DNA from: Maea johnstoni
Taxonomy: Eukaryota > Annelida > Polychaeta > Spionida > Magelonidae
NCBI GenBank assembly: GCA_963942565.1
Contig: OZ012690.1
Span: 35,464,385-35,528,384, forward strand
Length of the DNA: 64,000 nt
Direction: 5' to 3'
The position numbers and the translations under genes are program-made. Below are positions 10,700-22,599 of the stretch, one piece after another; position 1 is the stretch's first letter; each line of letters begins with the position of its first letter. Under the pieces are notes generated by a model. The model was not told the DNA's origin and did no database searches. It was given only the letters and a program-made list of their open reading frames with translations.

Positions 10700-11637
10700 C
10701 ATGCAACAAGGAGATCCCTTGGTTTGAATGCAATCTGTCTTATAGTCGGGTAGGACTCTGCTGCTGTTGCTTTTTTGAAGTAAGAGCCGGGTATACTTCG
10801 AGCAGGAAAGTTTTAATGAAGGTTGATGGTAGATACATGGCTATCATGATGGCAACAGGAAACTGTTAAGGCACGTTGATGCAGCTTAATGCCTCTAGTG
10901 GAGGAACCCTTTTACCATAAAGATTATATGGCACTTATTAATGGAGCATTTATGGGCACAACTAGTATGACCTGAATAGAGGAACTCAATTCCTAAACAA
11001 TATGTTACATCACAATGGAAAATTACCTAAAATGATTTTTTTTTCTGTGTAAAAGCTGTTAAGGAAAATTGACATTTTCTTGTTCCCACAGCCATTTTCT
11101 GTCAAGTTTTATGAATTGTGGGAATCACTATTTTGATTAGCATCACTTTTTCCAAGTTTTTATCATGTTATTTAAGAACAAAAAAGGTAATATATAGCAC
11201 CATGAAGAAAGAACGACAAAGCAACATTTTAAAGGACAAAAATGACATCAAAACTTGTCTATATTTTTGGATTGTATGTCTCTTATGAACATATTCCATG
11301 TACCATGCATTGACATGTTGGAGGATGAAATAGAAAAATATTTGAAAATAAAAAAAAGGTTTTCATCATAACACTCAATTGGATACTGGCACTGCCTGAA
11401 ATATAGGGGCTCTATACCTACTTTTTTTCAAAGATGTAGATTTCTTTTCTTTTCAGCATATCTGATCTGCCAGTTCCCTTACAAAAAATAAAATGGAAAC
11501 TTTTCATGTCATGCATGTGGCAGAAGCAATTAGGTTGTTCTGTAGTAAAAGTTTTAACTGATGATTTACCTTCAACTTATTGACAACCATATGTAACTAC
11601 CACATACTAACCACATAACTTGGGGACTATCCATGTA
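10700..11637. other. Gene-free unrecognised sequence
   Basis: No supportable gene. AT-rich unique-looking sequence; a short open frame at 10684-10869 has no recognisable protein features. Confidence 0.5.
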
Positions 11638-11770
11638 CCTACCCCAGCCTGACAATTTTTATGAAGTACATTACCAACAGCTCTCATTTAATTTTTTTAA
11701 AACTATTCCTTGTTCCAAAGTTATTTTCAAAAGTGTCATAGATCCATACAACATTTTTTGGGGAATTTTG
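11638..11770. mobile_element. TTAA-B MITE fragment
   Basis: Decayed left end (CCTACCCCAGCCTGACAATTTTTATG) and the arm CAGCTCTCATTTAATTTTTTT, then AAGTTATTTTCAAAAGTGTCATAGATCC. The right end is missing. Confidence 0.5.
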
Positions 11771-11837
11771 TTTATCATCACTTTTCAACCATATTCAGGT
11801 TGAAAAGTAGAACCCAGGGAAAATTACTATCTCCTTC

Positions 11838-12065
11838 CATGCCTGGAGATCTCTTGACAAGTGCTCTCTGGTCCTGTGATACTTCTGGAAATAACTTTTA
11901 ATTATATCATAAATGTGCAAAATGTGTGAAGGAGAGTTGTATATAGAATTGAAATAAACATCTCACTTGACAGATATTTTCTAAAAAATGTTTTTGTTAG
12001 AGAGATATCATCAAAATAGTCAGTCATTTTTTGGCTGCTACAGGCAAAAGTGTGTTTATCACTGG
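11838..12065. mobile_element. TTAA-B MITE, inverted orientation, diverged
   Basis: Reads CCATGCCTGGAGATCTCTTG at the left, then the core GTGTGAAGGAGAGTTGTATATAG, then CATCTCACTTGACAGATATTTTC and ATCATCAAAATAGTCAGTC near the right end. The terminal TTAA sites are eroded. Confidence 0.6.
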
Positions 12066-12345
12066 TAGCTTCCTGAGACCAGACTCAATGGTGTCTTGGC
12101 AAGATTGCCAACCTGAGTGCTGGGAGGCATGGGGTCCAGAGTTCAATTCCAGGGCGGGGCGAGTAGGTGTTAGTTTCCTCGATAAACTGGGGCAACTACC
12201 GAAAAACCTTCATTTCTTACACATTATTATCTATCACCCAATTATAGGGAGAGATTACTTTGAAGAGTTTCATTGTGATTTCATTTCATCCACTGTTAAT
12301 GCTTTTTGTTGTCTTCATATATAAAAGCTCTCCTTCTCATATATC
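12066..12345 (+). mobile_element. Possible tRNA-related SINE fragment
   Basis: A B-box-like GAGTTCAATTCC at about 12140 follows a tRNA-like stretch (CTTGGCAAGATTGCC, AACCTGAGTGCTGGGAGG). The A box is poor, so this is a weak call. Confidence 0.3.
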
Positions 12346-12354
12346 TGAGCCAGC

Positions 12355-12515
12355 ATTAAAAAGGGTTGGTGAACCCTTTATAAAAAAATCCCCCCAAAAA
12401 AGATCTTTCTCACATGCTCCAGCCCGGTTTAAACTCTGGCATTGATGAGAGACTGTTAGCTTTCAGAGACAATAGCTTATTAGATCGCTGGGCTATAATC
12501 AGGGCGGGCTCTAGG
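12355..12515 (-). mobile_element. tRNA-derived SINE, degraded
   Basis: On the minus strand it has an A-box-like ATAGCCCAGCGATCTAATAAGC and a B-box-like GAGTTTAAACCGGG, then GCATGTGAGAAAGATC. This matches the landmarks of the minus-strand SINE at about 5150-5340 in the same order. Confidence 0.5.
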
Positions 12516-12987
12516 GATTAAGATGGAGGGTTATTGTCTATCATGAGGACAGGTAGAAAGATGTATTTTGTATGGCTTGGTAACATGTGTTCATGTAGTT
12601 TTGATGATATTATCGGGACATTACGATCGAGCCTCCAGACAAATGGGCGCTCAGACTTGGAACACACACATATATCATGTGCTATTACAGAGAAATTTAT
12701 AGCATCATAAAAGCTCTTTTTCACAGTAAAATGCATGAAGTTTCAGTACTTTAAACTGATTTCAAATGATTTCCTGCTACGTAGTGGAGTACCCCTGATG
12801 GACAATAACTCTGTATTTGGGATAAATATGTTATCAGTAACTTGAAGGGTGATGGGGTCAAAACAGAATAAGTTTAGACAATTTGATAAGTATGTTTTTG
12901 TTGTTGAAAAATTGAGAAGAGTATATAGAGGGTGAGTGAAATGTGAAATTTCATTTATGTTATCTCCCTTTTCTGCTTTATTAATCA
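12516..12987. other. Gene-free unrecognised sequence
   Basis: Open frames on the minus strand are short and show no domain, signal or repeat I recognise. Confidence 0.45.
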
Positions 12988-13375
12988 AATCATGCTCAGA
13001 GATGAACTTGACCAGTGTCGTCTGGACATGTCATACTTTTGAAGATAACTTTGGAATGCATCATAAATTTGCAAAATGTTTCAAGGAGATTTGTATATAG
13101 AGTTCTGATGAACAATTCTCCTTCAGATATTTTCTAAATATTGCTTTTGTTAGAAAAATATCTCCAAAATTGTCAGGTGTATTTGACTGCTACTGTTGCC
13201 ATGTCTGTAGTACCCCAAAATGCCCAGACTAATATCTTTGTGATTGGGGTGTTTTTCAGAAAAATCTTTGTTAGAGCAAAATTTATCAGAATATGACCAA
13301 CAAAACAACTTTCCATCAAATGTTTTGTGAATCTAAAATTATTTCCAAAGTTATCTTTTTAGTCATCATAAGGTA
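12988..13375. mobile_element. TTAA-B MITE copy plus a half copy
   Basis: About 12988-13210 is an inverted TTAA-B copy (CATGCTCAGAGATGAAC; TTTCAAGGAGATTTGTATATAG; ACAATTCTCCTTCAGATATTTTC; CCAAAATTGTCAGG). About 13225-13375 repeats the right half of the opposite arm (CAACTTTCCATCAAATGTTTTGTG, TTCCAAAGTTATC). Both lack clean ends. Confidence 0.55.
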
Positions 13376-13516
13376 AATAGGACATCTAGCAAAGAGGTCT
13401 CCAAGCAGGGTCTTAGCCACGATTTTAAAACTACCTGTCCAAAATAGCAGTTCCAAAAGTTTTGCCTGTCCAGATTTAGCTACTCAGCTGCTTCAAATCC
13501 TTATAGCACTTACATT

Positions 13517-13999
13517 TACCGTATTACCCCGCATACAACACGCACCCCATAGATAATACGCACCCCTCCCAAAGTCCCTTTACCGTATGTAAAATACAAT
13601 GCCCTGTTTATAACACGCAGGCGGAGTTGGGGAGTGGGAATCTTGACCCCAGTACCGTAACCCGCGTTGATTCGGAGAATAAGAGGCTTAAATCTTACAG
13701 TGTTTATAGTGCTCAGAGTCACTGTGCAAGTGATACCAATTAACAGTACGGGAAAAGTATATTTTTAAACATGATCTGGGACATCCAGGGTATCAGAATG
13801 GCAATCATCATAACTTCGTCATGGTGACAGGCCAATAGACAATAGGAACCCACCAAAGTATTTTCCACCATGCCCCACACGTCCATAGCATCGATGTAAA
13901 AATGTTCTGGTTTATGTACCCGTTGATAACACGCACCCCCTCCTTGACATAGGTGCTGCAGTGTATAAAAGTGCGTGTTGTATGCGGGGTAATACGGTA
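13517..13999. mobile_element. TA-flanked MITE with 30-bp terminal inverted repeats
   Basis: A 30-bp inverted repeat (TTACCGTATTACCCCGCATA plus ten more bases) at 13516-13545 is matched without error at 13971-14000. The ends read TA-CCGTATTACC and GGTAATACGG-TA, which suggests a TA duplication and a Tc1/mariner-pogo type mobiliser (inference from end structure). The interior is non-coding and repeats AACACGCAC and related words near both ends. The perfect inverted repeats suggest a fairly recent copy. Confidence 0.8.
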
Positions 14000-14220
14000 A
14001 TAGGCTATTGTGTCGAAAAAGTCAATTTTTACTTCAGCCTTGTCCTAGAAGATGGTTTGTCAGGAAAATACTTGGTTATTTGCTTTAACCCCAAAAAGTC
14101 AAAAATTGAAAACGCTTCATAGAATATTTTGCCTGTCCAAAAAGGAGGTCAGGAAAGTGGCTTTCCAAAAGGCAGGCTGAATGGGTCCTGGCTAAGTCCC
14201 TGTCTCCAAGCATGAATGTT
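14000..14220. other. Short unrecognised spacer
   Basis: No gene or clear repeat; ordinary sequence between two MITEs. Confidence 0.4.
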
Positions 14221-14426
14221 TTTACCCCTCCAATGCTGGGGCTTCTTAATCCTCCCAAGTAAAAGGACTCAAAGATTTTTGAAAACCCTCGAAATCCTGT
14301 CATTTTGGTACTCATTGGAAAGTGATCGCTGAATACTCTCAGATGAGTACCCATGTGCCAGGGTTTCAATTATTTTTCAGCTTTTTTGCATCATTTTGCT
14401 TTAGCCACCGGGAGCATAAGGGCTAA
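14221..14426 (-). mobile_element. TTAA-A MITE, diverged copy
   Basis: Read on the minus strand it starts CTTATGCTCCCGGTGGCTAA and keeps the internal inverted pair around GGGTACTCATCTGAGAGTATTC. Both terminal TTAA have mutated. Confidence 0.7.
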
Positions 14427-14704
14427 GATTTGTTGAAAGTTTTGCCTGAATCTGACACAGTGGCCTGTGGGTTTCTAGTGGAAAGGGAAATAAAAGGGGT
14501 ACCCTGTTATTGTGCACTGTGCAGGTGTGTATTTGATGCCAGGTATGTCCTTTGATGTCAGTATCACCTGCAACTGACGTCTTTCCTGTCATACCTGGTG
14601 GTGGATCTAAAGGTACACGCTTACAGCTGCCTGCTCCTACACAGTTTGCACTGTCTATCAAAGGCAACATCATAAATCATTCATGGAGAACTCCCTGGGA
14701 ACTG
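14427..14704. other. Unique-looking block with a possible small minus-strand exon
   Basis: On the minus strand 14595-14654 is flanked by AG upstream and GTATGA downstream and would encode SANCVGAGSCKRVPLDPPP in the open phase. I cannot connect it to other exons, so it remains a weak candidate and not a gene call. Confidence 0.25.
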
Positions 14705-14835
14705 ACTTGTCAGGATCTTCTATAGTTTTTAAAAGTAATCAACTAAATCATGATTTATTCATGAGATATTTTTAATGGTTTCCAAGGTCCAGATGACAGA
14801 GATCAAAGAGTCAGACCTAGAAATGGATGGGCCAA
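14705..14835. mobile_element. TTAA-B MITE, one arm
   Basis: TTTCCAAGGTCCAGATGACAG and AAGAGTCAGACCTAGAAATGG match the right arm of the family; the left half is absent. Confidence 0.45.
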
Positions 14836-15084
14836 GGAAGCATATTATATGGGATTCATATTTTTGACTTGGATTTTTACCTACCCTGATGTAATTTGTC
14901 AATTTAGCCCATATAATATATTGCATGAAAGGTCTTTTGAAGAGGATTAATAAAATGTTGTTTCTTCTCATGGTCACAATACTAAGGCATGCCAAAGTAC
15001 ATGACAACAAAGGGAGGGGGTCCACCATTTGAATGCAAATCAAGGATTGCGATTGGCTATAAATTAACAATGGTTGTCTGAAAA

Positions 15085-15370
15085 GGGATACACTGTGGCC
15101 TAGTGGTTACGATGCCTGGCTGAAGCTTGAGTTCACAGGTTCGCGTGTCCACTTGATCCCCTGCAGGTTGGTCTGGTCGCTATATAAATGTGCGGCATTG
15201 TGGAGTGCTGTCTATAATGGTCCTTCTGCAACTGAAAGACCCCTTAGAACTATTTGTGAAGAAAAGGTCATTTCTTCAACCCGGCTCCAGGTTTCTTTTC
15301 GTTGCGATATGACCTAAGCTGTTGAAAGCGTGAAAGCGATGTCAAACTCAATTCTTTCCTTCCTTCCTTA
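15085..15370 (+). mobile_element. tRNA-derived SINE with (TTCC)n tail
   Basis: The head carries an A box TGGCCTAGTGGTTACG and a B-box-like GGTTCGCGTGTCC about 35 nt later, followed by a roughly 220-bp body and a (TTCC)n tail at about 15353-15369. The A box is essentially identical to that of the SINE at 37437, but body and tail differ, so the two look like separate families sharing a head type. Confidence 0.75.
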
Positions 15371-16235
15371 ACTAATTGCATGTATGGATTTCATTTATGA
15401 CCTCTTAGTTGTCTGGTCTTCCTCACTATCTTATAACTTGATACAGATAAAGGGCTCAATATTTGTTATATGTTGATACTAAATTGCAGAACAGAATTCG
15501 GTATTACAGGACAATATCCTCAACAAGTTAGGACAAATTTATTGATATTTGATGGTAGCACTTTGTCAATTATATATTGCTGCTCAGGTTCTATTACAAT
15601 CGTACACTTATGAATTCTTATCAAACTAAAACCCTATAGACTTGATATTTTACTGCATTGAATGCTTTCCTTTTAGAGAAATAATTGTGGCAATTTTCGG
15701 AAAGGCGATTTATTTCCCAATAATGGGAAATTTCTTCGGTCACTGGCATTCTAAAAAAGACATTAAGCACTAAAAGCTCAATGTGTGGGAACAGGTAATT
15801 TGCTAATAACATCATACAATAGAATATTGTTATAAAAAGACAGCACTCTACCAATAATTGGGTAAAAAATGCTCCCTCCTACATTTCTTTAAACATTGAT
15901 GGATAAAAGCGGAGGAAGTAACGGGTAACTTTTAGAATTTCATGATGCAATCTAATATTAACATTTTTTTCAATACTGTTTCTCATTGCATTGAAGTATA
16001 GTACCCATATACTAAATCTATAAGTTTTGGAATTTCTTATACTGCTTTAACCTGTTCTAGCTAATGCAAGTATTACCATAACTTTTTTATTTCTAAATAG
16101 TATTTTATTCATTTTTCCACATGTCAATAAATACAGTGGTACATAAAAATAAGATATGTCACAATATAGAATGTTATCCTCAGTGAATATAGTAAGATGT
16201 TTACATCATAGAGGATTTGTTTATATAACCAGAAC
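15371..16235. other. Gene-free unrecognised sequence
   Basis: AT-rich, no supportable gene or array. Confidence 0.45.
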
Positions 16236-16400
16236 TTATCAGATTGAGTAATATTTGGAAACAAATTGAAGAAGGATTGTTAAACCCATCTTAATAGGAA
16301 CAATACCTTTCGCTAGGATATTTCTCAAAATATTAATGTTATCAAGATAATGTGTCAGATAATATATCCACTCAAAATGTGGCAGGGTTAATAAGATCAG
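16236..16400. mobile_element. TTAA-C MITE, degraded
   Basis: Contains AAATTGAAGAAGGATTGTTAAAC, then ACCTTTCGCTAGGATATTTC and AAGATAATGTGTCAGATAATA, in the order of the family, and ends near GGCAGGGTTAATAAG. Confidence 0.55.
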
Positions 16401-17155
16401 GAGAAATAAAACTCTTGAAGATTAATTAAAGCAGATTAGCCTCTGGCTCTATAAATGTCATGTCCATTAAGGAGGCTGTAACATTCCAGGGCAACACTGT
16501 GGAGCCTTTATCTGTTACATGGATATAGCATAAATATATGTAATAACTGATATGATGCAGTTCTCACTAGAGTCAGGAAGAGACTGTCCTTAACACTGAC
16601 CAGTGAAATTCAATTGAAGTCTAATTAGCCGGTTATTTTACCCCATTACTTCAGTTTCGTCAACACCTACAACTGGCTAAAGTCATGAGTGAGCTGCAAT
16701 ATGACAGAAAATGTAACAATAAGTAAAATTCCAAATTCTTATTCCATCTTTTACCTAGAAAACCATCTTGATATAGTTAGGAAAAGGAAAGAGGAGCAGG
16801 CTTCAAAGATTCAGCAATCCTCTCATTTCAGCTGTAAGTTCTAGTTCTTAAAAACAAAATGTTTTTCTATCTGGAAATAATTTTGAAGCTTTGCCCTTTG
16901 AAACCATAATGACACCGCTTGAAGCTGAATGATAATGAAGTCTCCATCAAGTTTCTCTTCTAACACCTTAGATACCTTGTCTCCAAAGAGTTGAAGCACT
17001 CAGAAGCAGTAATTGGACTCCTATTAAACGGTCATCTAAGAAATAGAAAAGCTCTTTTAAGGCAAATTATAGTGTAATGACAGTAAAAGATACTGCATCA
17101 AATTTCAGTATGAATGAATGGAACATATAGCAAAGGTCAACGGGTAAAATCTGGA
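16401..17155. other. Unique block with homeodomain-like AT motifs
   Basis: No gene. About 16410-16640 holds several ATTAA/TAATTA words (AAGATTAATTAAAGCAGATTA, GTCTAATTAGCCGG), as in animal non-coding regulatory DNA, but this composition alone proves nothing. About 16610-16735 includes another copy of the dispersed AAAATTCCAAATTC sequence seen at 4120. Confidence 0.35.
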
Positions 17156-17640
17156 CTGATTTACCCATTAATGCTTAAAGGTTGCTCTAGAATATATCCT
17201 CTGAAACGTTGATGATTTTGACAACCCTTGCCAAAATTTCTCCAAGCTTCCTGTGTAGCACCTGGGGAATGCAGGGTAGCCCATGCATTTCCCAGCTCTT
17301 ACCCAGGTCTAGAAGCTTATACTGAGACTTGCTTCTCAGTCTTTTTAGTCAGACTGTAAAAACGAGAAGAAGGATGAGATTTAAAAGATGGTGACAAATT
17401 GTTTGATATATCCATTCACACCTGGAGAGTACAAATAATGTGACTCATATGGAAAAGTTTGGATGATAGAGCAATTTTCCATGCACTATAGTTGTGGTTT
17501 GTCGGGTTTACGGAACTTGAAAAAAAAACTAGGATAGAGGTACTGCAAGTAAATACATTCACATTCAGAACATACAAATGGTCTGACTCATGTGGAATGT
17601 GATATCAGGCCAATATTTACCAGTAATAGAATATTTTACT
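17156..17640. repeat. MITE fragments with a short internal direct repeat
   Basis: ATCCATTCACACCTGGAGAG...GTGACTCATATGG near 17410 recurs as ATACATTCACATTCAGAAC...CTGACTCATGTGG near 17553. Both look like left arms of TTAA-C MITEs. About 17160-17230 is a trace of a TTAA-B left arm. Confidence 0.4.
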
Positions 17641-17852
17641 TTAACACTTATGCTGCTGATGGCTAATTTAGCTAATACAAAATGATGCAAAAACCCTGAA
17701 AATGGCTGAAACACTGGCAAATGGGTACTCATCTGAAAGTTCTCTGTGAGAACTATCAAATGAATACCAACATGACATGGTTTTGACGGGTTTCAAAAAT
17801 CTTTGCGTCTTTGTGCTTTGGAGGAAAGTAGCCTCAGCATTGGAAGGGTTAA
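17641..17852 (+). mobile_element. TTAA-A MITE, complete copy
   Basis: Bounded by TTAA at 17641 and 17849; begins TTAACACTTATGCTGCTG and ends GCATTGGAAGGGTTAA. Confidence 0.87.
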
Positions 17853-17999
17853 CTGTAATTTTCTTTTTCCAATTATATTCACTGTTAGAATAGTTATTTT
17901 AAAAGTTTCCAAGAGGTTTCATTCCCCATGTAAATTAATTTTACCCGTAATTAAGAGTTCTTCTCATTGTCATCTGGATCTAGGATTTTTTTGATAATA

Positions 18000-18165
18000 C
18001 TCTTTTGAATTAAGAATAATTTCACAAACTATCTCATAGAGAGTTTCTGGTAATATTGTGAATAACATTTCTCCAAATATTTTACTAGATTTACCTATGC
18101 CTGCACGATTTCATCAAAATTGTCAGGCTGCTTTTGGTTGCTGTGAGCATTAATGGGTTAAAAGT
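18000..18165. mobile_element. TTAA-B MITE, right half
   Basis: AACATTTCTCCAAATATTTTAC, CATCAAAATTGTCAGGCTGC and the end GAGCATTAATGGGTTAA are all family landmarks; the left half is reduced. Confidence 0.6.
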
Positions 18166-18223
18166 AAAAAAACAGTTGATTTCTGCTAAAAACAGACATG
18201 GGGCAGTAGATACTGAAATTTAT

Positions 18224-18456
18224 CCATTTACGTCTAGAAGTTTCCTGACAAGTGTTGTCTGAATCTGTGATTCATTCGGAAATAAATTCTCAGTTAAGCA
18301 AAAAAAATACCATAAAGTTTCATTTGAAGGAGAGTTATTGGTTTCATTTTAATTAACATATCTCAGTTAAATATCTTTAATCGGGTTCTTTTGTCAATGA
18401 GATATAACTCATTTATTTAGGAGGTGTTTAGGTTCTGCAGTCATGAACGGGTTAAA
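18224..18456. mobile_element. TTAA-B MITE, near full-length
   Basis: Left end TATCCATTTACGTCTAG, core CATTTGAAGGAGAGTTATTGG opposed by ACATATCTCAGTTAAATATC, right end GTCATGAACGGGTTAA. Confidence 0.65.
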
Positions 18457-20236
18457 TAAAAGTTTTAACCAATGATCAGTATCTTCACAACTATGTTAAA
18501 TTGAGAAAGAAGTTTTTCTATATTTTGTTACTAAGTTTACTTCTGTAGGTGATATGAATTGTTTTATTGTAAGATTATCCTCTTCCGCAGTTCCTCACTC
18601 AGAGTTGATAAAAGCATTTCATTGGATTGCGTCATAATTTTTTGATCATACGCAATTGCCAGAGAAAAAAAATCAGATCAACCTTAATACATCTATTGTT
18701 TTTGCAATCTTGTGCGTGTTATTCTTCTTCCTAAAATGATTATGTAGTTGATAGACACTCTCTGCTGTAATCTAATACTTTTCTGCTTTTCCGCTATCAT
18801 CTTATTCTTATAATACCCCCTTTTTCATCTGCCCAAATTTTTTGGGATATTTTAAAATCTTGATAACCCATTTACAACAGTGAACTGTACAGAGAGTCTG
18901 ATACACATGGAGACATCTTGAAAAACCAACAATGTTTGTATTAAAGCTGTTATTTCTGATGGGTTTAACAATTCCGCTTCAATTGTTTTTCATATTATCC
19001 TATTTTTATTACTTTTGATCTAAACACCAGATTGTATTCTATGGTAAATGGGATAAGATGCATGTTATCAAATTCCATCAAAGATTAAGTGATTGTTTCC
19101 AATGTTACAGAACAATAGAACATGATAATAGAGATATAGAGATATAGAGAATAGACATACACAAAGAGTTGCATGAATGGGGCATCATTTCACTTTACCA
19201 GGCCCAAAGCCTTTAATGTATTCTCTTTGTTGTTTTCAATAAATTCAAGAATACACTCAATATTAAGAAAGGTTTTGCGTTCCTGTCTGAGTGTTTGATT
19301 AGATAATCACAGTCTTCATAATAGATCAATGTCTTTTTTTATCCTATTGTGCGTCTTTCAGTGGATTTAAGAATATATTTATTGATAAGTGCTGTCATTA
19401 TATTTGCAACATCTTTTTATTGTCCATAGAAAGCTTTTCAGTGTAAGCTGGCTGTTTGATCACACAATTTGTAACAATAGTTTATAATCCTGATTTTAAG
19501 CCATTATGCTTTTTTTTCAATTACAATTAAGTTAAACCTTAGTAATGCCTAAGAGTATGTTTAGATATTGCTGTTAGCATCCTGGGAATTAAGATTTATT
19601 TTAAAGAATATTTGAAGCAGAGTTGTTCTTAGTGTTATTATTGCAATTATTGTTATCATTATTATTAGTGTTATTTGAAAAGGTGCATGTTATATGTTTT
19701 TAAACTGACATCTCTTCTTCCAAATCTTTTTTTAATATGACTGTCAGCAAAGTATCACCAAAACTCTCAGGCGTTATTTGGCCACCACCTGCATGAATAA
19801 GTTAATTATGAATTCATATAATATTCAAAGAAGAGTTGTGATTGGCTTCTGTTCATTGGTCGCCCCTAAAAAACAAACAAGATTGTAATAAAATGCTGGC
19901 TGTGTGGTCTTTCCAAGCCCTTCACTATAATAGATATATTACTTTGTCAGTCTTATTATTATCTCCGCCTCCTCGCTTCCTATTTCTTCTATAATGAGGA
20001 TTACATAAGAGGAAAGTTGTCAACTCAAGCAACAGACACAATGTCTACGCCATCTTGTTTGTTCTTGTAGACAAGAGCCTACAAATTTATATCTTGCTCA
20101 GAAGTTTGAGTCTGGTTGAGTTTTGGTCACTGAGATTTGCGAGTATTCCTCATACAAAGACCTTTCAGATAGTATAAACTTTGTAGGCTGAATTAGCCAA
20201 ATAAAAGTAGAGTGGAGGAAAACAGAGTCAAAAAAG
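18457..20236. other. Long unique-looking non-coding stretch
   Basis: No supportable gene over 1.8 kb. Fragments of TTAA-B-like sequence may lie near 19560-19800 (ATTTGAAGCAGAGTTGTT, then CATCTCTTCTTCCAAATC). Confidence 0.4.
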
Positions 20237-20249
20237 TAACTCCATAAAC

Positions 20250-20352
20250 TATACCTTAAAACCAATAAGCCCTATAAGGTACCTTAAAACCAATGAACCA
20301 TATAAGCTACCTTAAAACATATAAACACTGTAAGCTACCTTAAAACCAATAA
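20250..20352. repeat. Short tandem repeat, about 33-bp unit
   Basis: TACCTTAAAACCAATAAGCC and close variants occur four times in a row with CTATAAGG or similar between them. Confidence 0.75.
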
Positions 20353-21378
<1,026 letters not shown>

Positions 21379-22574
21379 TTATGCATAGGGTGAGATATGG
21401 CTAGAAGATCACATGTAATACTCTAGATTGCTTGACCATGGAGGCATCCATGTACTAAGTTCATATATATTGATGCTTTGTATTAATATTTCCCCAAATA
21501 ATACAATGAAAAATGTTTTTTAAGCCTTGGTGTAGAATTAGCCAGCAATCAGGAACACATCTTTCAATACACTACACAATTGTTTGCATTGGGGAACATC
21601 TCTCAAGTACAAAAATCGCCACAAACAGGACAGCTACATCGATCCACATGAAAAACAACCACGCTTAGTCATTTACAAAAAGCTAATTACAGTCCTGTGC
21701 TGAGAAGTTCTAGATGAGTTTGCTAATGAACCCATCCTTTAACACAGTTATTTGTGGCTATCCTTGCACAATAATTAAAGAGAATGTGCCATTAGTTATC
21801 TGTGATCATTCCTGTACATAGTGGGCAAGTACCAGATGTTATCTGTAAACATCTTGCTCAAAGTTTGGAATTTGTAATTTTGTATCATTGTCACTGTGTT
21901 GTATATTGTGGCACAGTCATTACCAGCCAGTTGTAAGTGGTGGAGGAAATTGGAGTATCTGGCAAAAACTAGTACTTAATACGCTATATGATACAATGTA
22001 TTAGACAAGGTCAGTGTTAATTTCCAGACTGCTTAGCAATAGGTGGCGCCACAAGCCAACTGGGTAGTGGTTTGAAAGCCTTTCCACCAACATTTTTATA
22101 TGAAAGCCTTATATATATTTCAATTAAGGGAGTTGTCATAGTTGTTTTGGATCTTTCTATCTAGAATTTATTTTTCAAAATGGTGGGAGGTATGTTATGC
22201 AAGCAATGCTGATTTCTATTGGTAATCATGGCATGACTGGCAGGAATCTGTATATAAGGTATGAACAATTCTATTATTCCTGAATGTAACCTGTATTTGC
22301 CCAGTAGCGCTTATGTAGAGGCCTCTAATTTGGCACAAGAGTAGCTTCACACCAACTGAATGCCATCATTCCTATAGGCTGTCACCATATCAGCCTCTAT
22401 TTGAATATCAATTACAATTTGAATCATGTACTGTAATTTCAGAATGTGAAACAGTTTCTTGATTTATGAAGAGAAGGTTTTCTGAACATTTCTATGATAT
22501 CAACTTGGTAGGTGAAGCATTAGTCATTTTACTAGAAGAATAAATTGGAGCAGTATGATTAGTCCACTGCAGTA
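21379..22574. other. Gene-free sequence with a SINE body fragment
   Basis: About 21915-21975 (ACCAGCCAGTTGTAAGTGG, GGAGTATCTGGCAAAAAC) matches the body of the SINE at 5150-5340 in the opposite orientation. The rest is unrecognised. Confidence 0.45.
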
Positions 22575-22599
22575 ATGGATCATCAGGTGCAGGTGGGGA

